A stretch of DNA of 14,636 nucleotides from Clostridiaceae bacterium (GTDB taxonomy: Bacteria > Bacillota > Clostridia > Peptostreptococcales > Peptostreptococcaceae): contig CABIVQ010000065.1 in the NCBI GenBank assembly GCA_902362365.1, forward strand, positions 1 to 14,636. The letters are read 5' to 3'. This document shows positions 1 to 7,468 of this stretch, piece by piece. The position numbers and the translations under genes were made by a program. The notes under the pieces were generated by a model. That model saw nothing but the letters and a program-made list of their open reading frames with translations, ran no database searches and was not told where the DNA came from. Every line of letters starts with the position of its first letter. Position 1 is the first letter of the stretch.

Positions 1-103
1 AGTTTTGTGGTTATTATTACTGTAACATGAACATAAACTTATGAACTATTTTTTTACATATTTTTAGATGTTGCACTTAATATGATAATTTATCAAATAA
101 AAA
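1..103 (+). repeat. Left copy of a ~100-bp inverted repeat bracketing the window
   Basis: Position i here matches the complement of position 14622-i. Over about 100 bases I count only three differences (positions 10, 41 and 96). The match runs to the first base of the window, so the repeat may extend further left. The copy sits just beyond the terminator of the 126-662 gene and contains no ORF of note. It carries the direct repeat ATGAAC-N8-ATGAAC (27-46, counting both units) and, near its inner edge, an imperfect form of the dyad that is perfect in the other copy. The identity of the element is unknown. Confidence 0.93.
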
Positions 104-124
104 AGCTTGGATTAAATCCAAACG
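93..124 (-). terminator. Weak intrinsic terminator after the 126-662 gene
   Basis: Read on the minus strand, a 6-bp stem (TTGGAT pairing with ATCCAA, 107-121) with a 3-base loop is followed by GC and a run of six T. It lies directly after the stop codon. The stem is short, so efficiency is uncertain. Confidence 0.5.
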
Positions 125-125
125 T

Positions 126-662
126 TTATATTACATTCACTTTTAATAAAGTAATTATGTTATAATTCAATTTATATGGTATATTTAACATCCTATGAAG
201 TAATTGTTGCCTTTTAATAGTGTTTCTCATAAATTTATTAAAATTATTATAGTGTTTCCTTTTCTTTATAAATTCTATTGTTTCTTTTTCATTCATCAAA
301 AATATATCTGGCCTATAAAAATATAAAGGTTCTTCTTGTGGTAATCTAAAGTGTTTTTTTAAAGAATATACCACTTCTTTTTTATAATTACATACATTTA
401 TAAAGTATTTATATGATTTGGGGTTTCGTTTTATATCATCAACTTTTCTAATCCCAAGTTTATATCCATTGTCTATTTTCTCCACAATATCTAATTCAAA
501 AAAGTTTGTTATAGAATCAATTCCACCTATGACTGTTATCTCTTTATTTTCTCTTAATTCAAATTGTAAACGAATAGTATTTCCATTTACTTTAGGATTA
601 ATTATTATCGTTTCTACTATACTGAAAGAAGGCCTCTTCTTTGCTGATGTTTTATTACTCAC
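126..662 (-). CDS. Hypothetical protein, 178 residues, unrecognised family
   Basis: I do not recognise the family. The product is basic and soluble-looking, with no signal peptide or membrane segment. The first half looks beta-rich, with alternating hydrophobic and charged residues. The C-terminal third is Lys/Arg/Asn/Tyr-rich and probably helical. An in-frame ATG exists at 675-677, but its upstream bases hold no ribosome binding site. That ATG instead overlaps a perfect GGAGG at 671-675, which lies 8 bases before a GTG at 660-662. I therefore prefer the GTG start (178 rather than 183 residues). The gene stands alone, divergent from the small membrane protein gene at 955 and followed by a weak terminator and the repeat copy. 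It is probably a real gene, given the length, the ribosome binding site and the terminator. Function is unknown. Confidence 0.7.
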   Translation of the reverse strand: MSNKTSAKKRPSFSIVETIIINPKVNGNTIRLQFELRENKEITVIGGIDSITNFFELDIVEKIDNGYKLGIRKVDDIKRNPKSYKYFINVCNYKKEVVYSLKKHFRLPQEEPLYFYRPDIFLMNEKETIEFIKKRKHYNNFNKFMRNTIKRQQLLHRMLNIPYKLNYNIITLLKVNVI

Positions 663-954
663 TTTCTTATCCTCCATTTATTAGGTTAGCATTAATAAAA
701 ACTAACTACTCGTAAATAAAATACTATATTATAGTTTTATTAGTCAATAACATTCTACTTTTTTATATAATAACCAATATTTTTTATCTCTAAAATCATA
801 AAAAACAATATGTAATTTGTATTTTTTTGTAATTTTGCATTTTAATATGTCATTATTATCAGTATTTTATATTATTTTTTATAGTGATATAAAACAACGA
901 ATATAGTAGAATTAAATTAAAGGGAATGTAATTCTGTTCCATTGGGGGGATATT
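663..954. other. Divergent intergenic region, no gene seen
   Basis: Very AT-rich spacer between two divergent genes. On the minus strand TTGACT (about 748-753) is followed 15 bases later by TAGTAT. The spacing is short, so this is only a weak promoter candidate for the 126-662 gene. No convincing sigma-A promoter was found for the plus-strand gene at 955. No RNA gene or ORF was recognised. Confidence 0.5.
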
Positions 955-1194
955 ATGGTTATTTTCACTCTTATTAGTTTGTCAATTGTTAGTCTTTGCC
1001 TAATTTATTTTTTATCTATGGTATGTATTCAACTTAATCGAATTATGAATATAAATTTACTATTGGGAATGGATGTTACAAAACTATATTCAGATGAAGA
1101 TCTTGACAAAGAAGAAGACTGCATTGACTCATTAATAAAAAATTGTGCTATGTTTATTTATAAAACTACAAATAAATTTAAAAAACATATTTAA
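955..1194 (+). CDS. Small single-pass membrane protein, 79 residues
   Basis: Residues 2 to about 25 form one strongly hydrophobic segment near the N-terminus (rich in Ile, Leu, Ser, Val and Phe). After it come a short acidic stretch around 45-56 (DEDLDKEEDC) and a Lys-rich end. This looks like a membrane-anchored small protein with a cytoplasmic or surface tail, not a cleaved secreted peptide, since no signal cleavage site is evident. A G-rich ribosome binding site (a run of six G, about 944-949) precedes the ATG, and a clear terminator lies immediately after the stop. These support a real gene despite its size. It is the only plus-strand gene in the left half and converges on the glycosyltransferase gene. 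No family is recognised, and no Cys pattern or double-glycine leader suggests a bacteriocin. Confidence 0.65.
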   Translation: MVIFTLISLSIVSLCLIYFLSMVCIQLNRIMNINLLLGMDVTKLYSDEDLDKEEDCIDSLIKNCAMFIYKTTNKFKKHI

Positions 1195-1195
1195 A

Positions 1196-1227
1196 GCCTA
1201 GGATAAATTACCTAGGCCTTTATTTTG
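1196..1227 (+). terminator. Intrinsic terminator shared by convergent genes
   Basis: A perfect 7-bp GC-rich stem, GCCTAGG (1196-1202) with CCTAGGC (1211-1217), has an 8-base loop and is followed by CTTTATTTTG. It begins two bases after the 955-1194 stop codon. On the minus strand it lies just after the glycosyltransferase stop and is followed by TTTAAAT, so it may work in both directions. Confidence 0.85.
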
Positions 1228-1232
1228 TAAAC

Positions 1233-2306
1233 TTATTTTTTTATTATTATATTTTTAAAAATTTCATCATTTTTAATAACACATGAATTTAAAGGATTTA
1301 TTTCTTTACATTTCAAATGATGATAGTAAGATTTACTTATAAACCCCAATTCAAAATTACATACACATAGACTTAAGTTAACATTAAAGTTGAGATAATC
1401 AATATTTTCACAACACATAAACTTTTCACTTTCTTCTAATTTAAGGATAGCTTCGTACCATGTTATTGCTTTCAAATATTCCTTTTGAAGTTCAAATGAT
1501 TCTGCTATATTGTAGAATATATTAATATTTGGGCAAGTATATTCAAAGCATCTATAAAAATATTCCCTTGATTTTTTATGATTATTTAAAAATAAATAAC
1601 ATTTACCTATTTTGCATAATGAATCAATTATTTCTTCTACCCAAATAGCTTTAGTTATAAATTCTTCTAATACTGCTATTGCCTCTTCATAATATTTGTT
1701 GCAATATAGCTCTTTTCCATAATAGTATAAATCTCTATCACTTAATTTATTACCAGCTTCTACATTCTTTCTATATAACTTAAGGTTTCTATCACTTACA
1801 CTTTTTACTTTATGGTGTGTAATAACAATATCACTATCTAGAATATCTCCACTTAGGTCTATATACTCGTGGACAAATCCTATCCATCTGAAATCTTTAT
1901 CTTTTTTAACTATTCTATTTCTTCTACCTATAAAAGTAAAGCACGTATTATTACAACCTAGCATATTAGTCTCAAAAGTTACTGCATCTATATTATTTGA
2001 TAAGTTACTCTTTAATTTAATTAATTTTTCTTGATTTTCTTTATCAAAATACTCGTCTGCATCCATCCATAATATATATTCTTTACTAGCCTTACTGAAG
2101 GAGAAGTTTCTAGCTTCTGAAAAATCATCTATCCACTTAAAATCATATATTTTACTTGTATATTCTTTTACTATTTCTTTTGTTGTATCAGTTGAACCTG
2201 TATCTACAATAATAATTTCATCCACTATATTTATTACACTGTCTAGACATCTTCTTATAACATTTTCTTCATCTTTAACTATCATACATAGACTTAAGTT
2301 TATCAT
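1233..2306 (-). CDS. Family 2 glycosyltransferase with C-terminal TPR-like region
   Basis: The product is a predicted cytoplasmic, GT-A-fold glycosyltransferase of 357 residues. The N-terminus has the standard family 2 opening (LSLCMIVKDEE, residues 4-14). The nucleotide-binding DTGSTD follows at 35-40, and the metal-binding DAD is at 82-84 within WMDADE. A conserved-looking FVHE is at 134-137. From about 190 onward, helical repeats rich in Tyr, Leu and Ala resemble tetratricopeptide repeats, which usually present the acceptor. This GT2-TPR layout is common in Firmicutes and includes the SunS-type S-glycosyltransferases, but donor and acceptor cannot be read here. An in-frame GTG exists at 2316-2318, but it lies inside the ribosome binding site AAGGTG. 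The ATG at 2304-2306, 9 bases downstream of that site, is the better start. The gene follows the dynamin pair by 73 bases and appears to have its own promoter. Confidence 0.88.
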   Translation of the reverse strand: MINLSLCMIVKDEENVIRRCLDSVINIVDEIIIVDTGSTDTTKEIVKEYTSKIYDFKWIDDFSEARNFSFSKASKEYILWMDADEYFDKENQEKLIKLKSNLSNNIDAVTFETNMLGCNNTCFTFIGRRNRIVKKDKDFRWIGFVHEYIDLSGDILDSDIVITHHKVKSVSDRNLKLYRKNVEAGNKLSDRDLYYYGKELYCNKYYEEAIAVLEEFITKAIWVEEIIDSLCKIGKCYLFLNNHKKSREYFYRCFEYTCPNINIFYNIAESFELQKEYLKAITWYEAILKLEESEKFMCCENIDYLNFNVNLSLCVCNFELGFISKSYYHHLKCKEINPLNSCVIKNDEIFKNIIIKK

Positions 2307-2339
2307 TATGAAATTCACCTTACTTTATAGTCGTATTTT

Positions 2340-2369
2340 AGTATATGATGAAATGTAATGTTTTGTTAA
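2340..2369 (-). promoter_or_regulatory. Candidate sigma-A promoter of the glycosyltransferase gene
   Basis: On the minus strand TTAACA (2364-2369) is followed after 18 bases by TATACT (2340-2345). Each box is one base from consensus. The implied 5' leader is about 25-30 bases. Readthrough from the dynamin genes remains possible, because no terminator is visible between them. Confidence 0.5.
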
Positions 2370-2379
2370 ATAAATTTAT

Positions 2380-4068
2380 TTACCCTTTTATATATTGTTT
2401 TAACTCTTTAATGTACATCTCAATATTTTTTATAAATTCCTCCATTTCATATTTACTCATACTTATTCCTTTTTCTTTCTTAAATATCTCACTACTAGTA
2501 GTTACTATCTCTTCACTACACTTATAGTAATTTGATTTTAGTTCTGCTTTTACAGACTCTCTAAGTTCTTCTATAAATTGTTCTATATCATTTAATATAT
2601 TTTTACTTTTATTATTAATTTTCACCTTATCATATATTAGCTTTCCTACAGCTCCACTTATAGTTCCTGCAACTAATAAAGGGGGGCAATACACCATAAG
2701 AGCTGTTCCTATAGTCATAGAAGCCGCGCTGGAACCTACTGCTGCCGCATAAATAGACGCTATTCCTCCTGATGTCACTCCCAAAATCGCTCCTGTCCCT
2801 ACTGTAGCTAAAACTTCATTTATATTTATATCTTCTTTATCCACCTTATAATGTGCAGAATTTAAAAATTCATTTTTATAATATACACGCTCTACGTTCT
2901 TATTAATACTAGTGTTTATTTCATACTCAACTTCATTTAAACACTCTTCCCATTCTTCAAAGAATAATTTATCTAATTCATCTTTCTTTTCATTTATATA
3001 TTGATTTATATAATTCTCATTTATATAATCACTAGCGCTATCTATATTTTCTTTTATTTTACCAAGTTGATTACATAAAAAAACTCTATCTATCCAATCA
3101 TCAATTTCATAATTCATTTTTGAACTTATATAATCTAATTTATTTCTAAGTATTTTTTCATATTTATTAGTTTCCTCTTCTACCATTAAAATGCTCTTGA
3201 AATAATCATAACTATATAACACTTCTTTTTGAACTATCCCTTGAAGAGAATGCTTAATACTTTCATACTTTACTTCTTGTGAGTCTCTATATAAATCTTC
3301 TATATACTTTATAAAAGTTGAAAAATCTTCTTTAAGCTCTTTATCACTATTTATTATCTTATTTTCATTTTCTTCAACTTTATTAGGATTAAATTTTTCT
3401 TCATACTCTACTAAGGAGGATATTAAGAAAAACTTATCCATATAAATTCCATACTCTTCTTGTATGTAGTCCATTAATTCTATTTTATCACCATCTAATA
3501 AGTCACCTTTGTTTATTACTCCAATAATAGGTTTTTTAAAAGATTCTATTAATTCTAAAGCATCTATTATATCTTCTTGGCCGATATGAGTTGCATCTAT
3601 TACAAACACTATAAAGTCTGCATTTTGTATATAGTTTAATGTCTTATTTTCATTTTTAGTAGTCATACTTCTTAGACCTGGTGTATCAACTATATTTATT
3701 CTTTTCAATAGTTCTAAATTTAAGGATATATTTATAACTCCATCTACTATCTTAGATTCATACTCATCTCCATAAGACACTTCTATTATAGATGATGTAG
3801 CTTCTAATACATCAGTTTCACTTATATCCTTTTCTAACAACGCATTTACAAGTGTTGATTTACCTGATTTTACTTCTCCTACAACTACTAATTTTAGAGG
3901 CTTAGACTCATTTATATCCAATATTTCAAGATTTGTCATATTATCATGTAAATCATTTATAACTAGATTTTTGAAAGGTATACTCTCCCCCTCTGCTAGT
4001 TTGCTTCTTAATGGAGATTTTAAAAAATACTCTTTTACTTCATATATACTTTCCTTTACATCTTTCAT
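2380..4068 (-). CDS. Dynamin-like GTPase with hydrophobic membrane segment
   Basis: The 562-residue product is a bacterial dynamin-like protein. G1 is GEVKSGKST at 64-72 and a likely switch threonine is at 91. G3 is DTPG at 128-131 and G4 is NKGD at 186-189. The middle (about 250-410) is charged, helical and coiled-coil-like. Residues 420-478 are a long Gly/Ala/Ile-rich hydrophobic stretch, which is the expected place for a membrane-inserting paddle or hairpin. A helical tail follows. Bacterial dynamins hydrolyse GTP to bend, tether or fuse membranes. The start is well supported: a GAGGTGAT ribosome binding site ends a few bases before the ATG. The gene begins four bases after the stop of the 4073-5827 GTPase, whose last codons overlap this binding site, so the two are co-transcribed and probably translationally coupled. 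The substrate membrane and the trigger are unknown. Confidence 0.88.
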   Translation of the reverse strand: MKDVKESIYEVKEYFLKSPLRSKLAEGESIPFKNLVINDLHDNMTNLEILDINESKPLKLVVVGEVKSGKSTLVNALLEKDISETDVLEATSSIIEVSYGDEYESKIVDGVINISLNLELLKRINIVDTPGLRSMTTKNENKTLNYIQNADFIVFVIDATHIGQEDIIDALELIESFKKPIIGVINKGDLLDGDKIELMDYIQEEYGIYMDKFFLISSLVEYEEKFNPNKVEENENKIINSDKELKEDFSTFIKYIEDLYRDSQEVKYESIKHSLQGIVQKEVLYSYDYFKSILMVEEETNKYEKILRNKLDYISSKMNYEIDDWIDRVFLCNQLGKIKENIDSASDYINENYINQYINEKKDELDKLFFEEWEECLNEVEYEINTSINKNVERVYYKNEFLNSAHYKVDKEDININEVLATVGTGAILGVTSGGIASIYAAAVGSSAASMTIGTALMVYCPPLLVAGTISGAVGKLIYDKVKINNKSKNILNDIEQFIEELRESVKAELKSNYYKCSEEIVTTSSEIFKKEKGISMSKYEMEEFIKNIEMYIKELKQYIKG

Positions 4069-4072
4069 AATA

Positions 4073-5827
4073 TCACCTCAAACTCTCTAGAATAGAGTAA
4101 ATCATATCTAAATTTTTAATATGTTCTTTTATATTTCTGTAATCTATATACTTTCTTTTAAAACTACTTTCTCTAATATCCGCTATTATAGTTTCAATTT
4201 GACTAAATTTTTCATTTACTTCATTTATAGACTCTTTAATTAATGAGTTAATTTTAGTTTGAATTTCATTTTTTATGGCTAGTTCATTATCATATAATAT
4301 CTTAGAGTTGTTTGACCTTCTTGTATTCATAGATTTGAGTAATCTTTCTCTTGGAGATTCATTTTTATATAGATTTTTTAAAGATTTTATAAGGCTGTAA
4401 TCTACTATTAAATTTTTATTTTTAGTTAAGTGGACATTAATGGATAAATAGTCATTTTCTAGTTGATTTGTAAATTTAGATATATTATAAAAACTTTTAT
4501 ATAATTTATTTAGCTCATTATTACAGATCATCTCAATTTCTTTTAGCTGTTTCTCTAAATAATTTATATTAATTTCTTTATAATAAGATATATTTTTCAT
4601 ATCTAGTAATAAATTCTGCACATATTCTTTACTATGATTTACTTTTTCATTTAATTCAAATTTAGATTTATTGTATTTAGATATATCTTTATATAGCTCT
4701 CTTTTATAAATATCTATAGTTTTAATAATCTGATCTGACATTAAACTTAAATTCTTCTTCTTAGATTCTACTTGATTTATTTCTGAGTTTTTCTTAAAAT
4801 TTTTATTAATTGAATTTATTAAATTGTTAATTTTACTTTTATTTATCAAATTTTCATTTTTTATATTTCTTCCTTTTACAGCTTCTTTTGCTGAAATAAA
4901 TACTATATCATCAAACATATCTCTATAAATTTCATTTACTTTTTCTTTTACTTTAGTAACATTATTCTCACCATTGTTTTCGATTATATCCATCTTATTC
5001 ACAACTAAAATCATATTCTTTTTAATATCATGAATCTTATTTAATTTATTAATATCTTTTATAAATTTATTGCTCATTTTAGAGATAATATTTTGAGCAT
5101 CTATTAACCAAATGATCCCATCTGATTTTTGATAATAATCTTCTATCGAATTCAAAATACTTTTACTTAGAATTTGATTTAGACCTGGTGTATCTACAAT
5201 AATAAAATCTTTAAGTATTCCATTTTTATTAAAGTAATATTTTACTTCAACTATATCAGAAATATATAAATATTTCTCTTTTAAAATTTTTTTATATTCC
5301 TTTAAATCTGAAATTGAAGCTTTATTATTATCTTTATACTCTTTAAGAGCTCTAGAAATCTTTTTTCTAGATTTATTAAACTTCTCTTCCTCCTTATCTA
5401 AATAATTAATACCATCTTCTAGTGTCATTTCTATATCCTCTTTATTGGCATAAGTTATCACAATCTTTTCAATCTTCGACTTGCAAAATAGATCCAACTT
5501 CCAAGTATTTGGTAAATCATTCGTCTTTACCAAATCTTCTTCGACTAGAGCATTAATTACAGTAGATTTTCCATAATTTCCTGACCCTATTACAAACAAC
5601 AAAAACGGTTCAAGAAGCTCTTTTAAATTTTCTAAATTCTTTTCAAACTCCATATTAATATTCTCTAAACATTCATACGTTTTATTTCCTGGAATTTTAA
5701 AGGTGTTTTTGTAACTACAATTATTTATGTTTTTAATGTCATTTTTCATGATCTCTACATGGTTCATTAAGTTTTCAATGACGCTACTTAGCCTATAAAA
5801 CTCTTCCTTCCTGTTAATCGAGTACAT
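4073..5827 (-). CDS. Dynamin-like GTPase, partner without membrane segment
   Basis: The 584-residue product is a second dynamin-family GTPase. G1 is GSGNYGKST at 81-89, G3 is DTPG at 212-215, G4 is NKMD at 277-280 and G5 is SAK at 312-314. A Lys/Glu-rich insertion of about 60 residues (140-185) lies between G1 and G3. The rest (330-584) is rich in Asn, Lys, Ile and Leu and looks helical, with long coiled-coil-like stretches. Unlike its neighbour it has no hydrophobic paddle, so it probably joins the membrane through the partner. Adjacent unequal dynamin pairs are known, for example the heteromeric DLP1/DLP2 of Campylobacter jejuni. That comparison is by layout, not by sequence search. The ribosome binding site AGGAG lies 10 bases before the ATG. 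This is the first gene of the pair, downstream of the structured region 5944-6068. Confidence 0.87.
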   Translation of the reverse strand: MYSINRKEEFYRLSSVIENLMNHVEIMKNDIKNINNCSYKNTFKIPGNKTYECLENINMEFEKNLENLKELLEPFLLFVIGSGNYGKSTVINALVEEDLVKTNDLPNTWKLDLFCKSKIEKIVITYANKEDIEMTLEDGINYLDKEEEKFNKSRKKISRALKEYKDNNKASISDLKEYKKILKEKYLYISDIVEVKYYFNKNGILKDFIIVDTPGLNQILSKSILNSIEDYYQKSDGIIWLIDAQNIISKMSNKFIKDINKLNKIHDIKKNMILVVNKMDIIENNGENNVTKVKEKVNEIYRDMFDDIVFISAKEAVKGRNIKNENLINKSKINNLINSINKNFKKNSEINQVESKKKNLSLMSDQIIKTIDIYKRELYKDISKYNKSKFELNEKVNHSKEYVQNLLLDMKNISYYKEININYLEKQLKEIEMICNNELNKLYKSFYNISKFTNQLENDYLSINVHLTKNKNLIVDYSLIKSLKNLYKNESPRERLLKSMNTRRSNNSKILYDNELAIKNEIQTKINSLIKESINEVNEKFSQIETIIADIRESSFKRKYIDYRNIKEHIKNLDMIYSILESLR

Positions 5828-5841
5828 TTTTATCAGTCTCC

Positions 5842-5904
5842 TACATACTAATATCTCTACTAAATTATATGATTTTAGTACATTATATATCTCTATTAAA
5901 TTAC
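5842..5904 (-). repeat. Imperfect ~27-bp direct repeat upstream of the dynamin pair
   Basis: Two copies, 5842-5868 and 5879-5904, share the core ATATCTCTAYTAAATTAY and about 22 of 27 positions. Repeat spacing is about 37 bases. The downstream copy (5842-5868, nearer the gene) ends just before the dynamin ribosome binding site. Possible operator pair or local duplication. No clear sigma-A promoter was seen around it. Confidence 0.6.
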
Positions 5905-5943
5905 TTGAGTATATTCAATTATAAAATATTTATTTTAGATTAC

Positions 5944-5991
5944 AAAAAAGAGCTATGATTCAAATTAATAAGGCTATTAACCTAGAGCTTG
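5944..5991 (-). terminator. Probable terminator between sigma factor and dynamin genes
   Basis: On the minus strand AAGCTCTA (5983-5990) can pair with TAGCTCTT (5948-5955) around a 2x2 mismatch, with an inner TTAATA/TATTAA stem. A run of six T follows at 5949-5944. The helix is imperfect. The base AAGCTCT is also claimed by the larger upstream hairpin, so formation may be conditional. Confidence 0.45.
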
Positions 5992-6068
5992 GTATATAAG
6001 TATAAATTTCCTAATATATCCATATATAAAAGAAATCTTATACTTTATACAAAGCTCTTAAAGGTTAA
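5977..6068 (-). repeat. Long imperfect inverted repeat, 34-37 base arms
   Basis: The arms 5977-6010 and 6032-6068 are complementary over about 33 pairs, with one 3-base bulge, two single-base bulges and one mismatch. The loop is 21 bases. It starts about 28 bases after the sigma factor stop codon, so it is in the 3' part of that transcript. It could be a stable transcript end, a small mobile inverted-repeat relic, or one state of an attenuator. Confidence 0.8.
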
Positions 6069-6096
6069 TTCACCATATTTTTTAAATCTAGCTCTT

Positions 6097-6981
6097 CTAG
6101 TAAAAATGTTTTAATTGTTTTAAGCGACTTGGGTGTCTAAGTTTTCTTATTGCTTTCGCTTCAATCTGTCTAATACGCTCTCTTGTAACTCCAAACACCT
6201 TACCAATTTCCTCTAGTGTTTTTGGATCATCATCATCTAATCCGAATCTCATTCTTAAAACTTTTTGTTCCTGTTCACTAAGACCTGTCAATAGTTCTTC
6301 TATCTTCTCTCTTAGATTATGTTGTTCGACCTCATGTATTACTACATCCGCAAAATTTGCATCAGATGGAATAAACTCAACCAAACTACTATCTTCATCT
6401 TCTTTAATTGGAGTATCTAAAGAAACTATATTCTTATCTCTCTTTAATATATCTATAACTTTTTCAACTTCAAGATCGCACACTTCTGCAAGTTCTTCTA
6501 ATGAAGGTTCTCTCTGAAGAATATTAGATAATTCTTGTTTTTTTCTTTTCACAAAATTTATTCTTTGATGAAGATGAACTGGTATTCTAATTGTATTTTC
6601 ACAATCATCAATATATCTTGTTATACTTTGCTTTATCCACCAAGTTGCATAAGTACTGAACTTATACCCTTTTGTATAATCATATTTTTCTACAGCTTTT
6701 ATTAGTCCGATATTACCAGCTTGAATTAAATCAAGCATATCTACACTTTCTTTTCTATATTTTTTAGCTATACTTACTACAAGTCGGTAATTTGCATTTA
6801 TAAATTGCTCTTTAGCTTGTGGTGTAGAGTCACATATTGCCTTTGCTAATTCTACTTCTTCCCCTGCAGACAACATCTTATACTCTTCAATTTCTTTCAA
6901 ATACATTTTCATTGCATTTGATGAACTTGATGAGTCCCCATAAATATAATTTTCATAAGTATTTTCTCTTTTAGCCCCCAT
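6097..6981 (-). CDS. Group-2 RpoD-like sigma-70 factor without region 1.1
   Basis: The 294-residue product is an RNA polymerase sigma factor close to the housekeeping type. It holds region 1.2 (about 22-52), region 2 (58-128), region 3 (130-205, with a finger DSSLVEFI) and region 4 (230-290). Q118 and T121 in WWIKQSIT match the residues that read the -10 box. TRERIRQIE at 266-274 matches the helix reading the -35 box. It should therefore use TTGACA/TATAAT-type promoters. Region 1.1 is missing: only about 20 Ser/Tyr-rich residues precede region 1.2. The primary RpoD usually sits beside dnaG, which is absent here. In region 3.0 the usual HMxE is HLHQ (136-139), replacing the Glu that contacts extended -10 elements. 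The ribosome binding site AAGGGG (6989-6994) supports the ATG. Best call: a non-essential sigA-type paralogue, as found in some clostridia. Confidence 0.9.
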   Translation of the reverse strand: MGAKRENTYENYIYGDSSSSSNAMKMYLKEIEEYKMLSAGEEVELAKAICDSTPQAKEQFINANYRLVVSIAKKYRKESVDMLDLIQAGNIGLIKAVEKYDYTKGYKFSTYATWWIKQSITRYIDDCENTIRIPVHLHQRINFVKRKKQELSNILQREPSLEELAEVCDLEVEKVIDILKRDKNIVSLDTPIKEDEDSSLVEFIPSDANFADVVIHEVEQHNLREKIEELLTGLSEQEQKVLRMRFGLDDDDPKTLEEIGKVFGVTRERIRQIEAKAIRKLRHPSRLKQLKHFY

Positions 6982-7059
6982 AATCTAACCCCTTCTATAC
7001 ATATAGTTTATTAAATTCCATATTAAAGTGTCTGTAGTCCTATTTATCTATATAATATG

Positions 7060-7088
7060 ATTGTAATTATGAAAAAATACCTCTTCAA
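7060..7088 (-). promoter_or_regulatory. Sigma-A promoter of the RpoD-like sigma gene
   Basis: TTGAAG (7083-7088) is followed after exactly 17 bases by TACAAT (7060-7065) on the minus strand. Transcription would start near 7053, giving a leader of about 70 bases. A second perfect TTGACA lies further upstream (about 7118-7123) but has no matching -10 box at normal distance. Confidence 0.65.
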
Positions 7089-7343
7089 TGTTTTGAGAAG
7101 TTTAATTTTATTTAATTGTCAATTACTTTATTTATCAATAATTCTACACATAAATGAAAAAACCTTCTTATTTTTTTAAATTACATTATATTTTTATAAA
7201 AATTTTCATTATATTTTGTAATTTATATACTAGACATATCTAATAGTAATAGTTACACCTATATGCATATTTTTATTTCTTTTTTATAATTCTACTTCTA
7301 ATCACAAATTCCCTTTTTTTTATGTATATATTGCATTTTAAAC
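7089..7343. other. AT-rich spacer upstream of the sigma gene, no gene seen
   Basis: Very AT-rich sequence between the sigma promoter and the palindromic terminator. I see no ORF with a ribosome binding site and no convincing RNA gene. On the minus strand a small imperfect hairpin overlaps the sigma -35 box (about 7080-7101) and is followed by GTATTTTTTC, so an upstream transcript could end there. Confidence 0.5.
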
Positions 7344-7380
7344 AAAATAAAAGGCCACAAAATTTGTGGCCTTTTATTTT
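7344..7380. terminator. 37-bp perfect palindrome, bidirectional terminator
   Basis: GGCCACAAA (7353-7361) pairs with TTTGTGGCC (7363-7371) around one central base. The flanks AAAATAAAA and TTTTATTTT continue the symmetry exactly. Either strand gives a 9-bp GC-containing stem followed by TTTTATTTT. It can end the candidate small RNA and the 7512-8093 gene on the minus strand. Confidence 0.92.
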
Positions 7381-7462
7381 CGAACGACGTTATAAATCCC
7401 ACTGTTAATAAATCCTTAGTATTTTTGCCCCAACACTGACGGTTTTATTAGTGAATTTTAAC
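7344..7462 (-). ncRNA. Candidate small RNA, about 115-120 nt, unknown family
   Basis: A well-spaced promoter (7469-7497) lies between the 7512 stop codon and a strong terminator (7344-7380), with no ORF in between. This defines a short independent minus-strand transcript. Its body is less AT-biased than the surrounding spacer and includes GTCAGTGTTGGGGC (7427-7440) and a repeated GGATTTAT. I could not match it to 6S, SRP, T-box, cyclic-dinucleotide or preQ1 consensus patterns from memory. The transcript may instead be a 3' UTR product of the 7512-8093 gene. Confidence 0.45.
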
Positions 7463-7468
7463 CATTTA

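Noticed and set aside
6011..6031. Leader peptide in the loop of the 5977-6068 hairpin (short ORF beginning ATGGATATA on the minus strand)
   Set aside because: Only 13 codons, no ribosome binding site and no run of regulatory codons.
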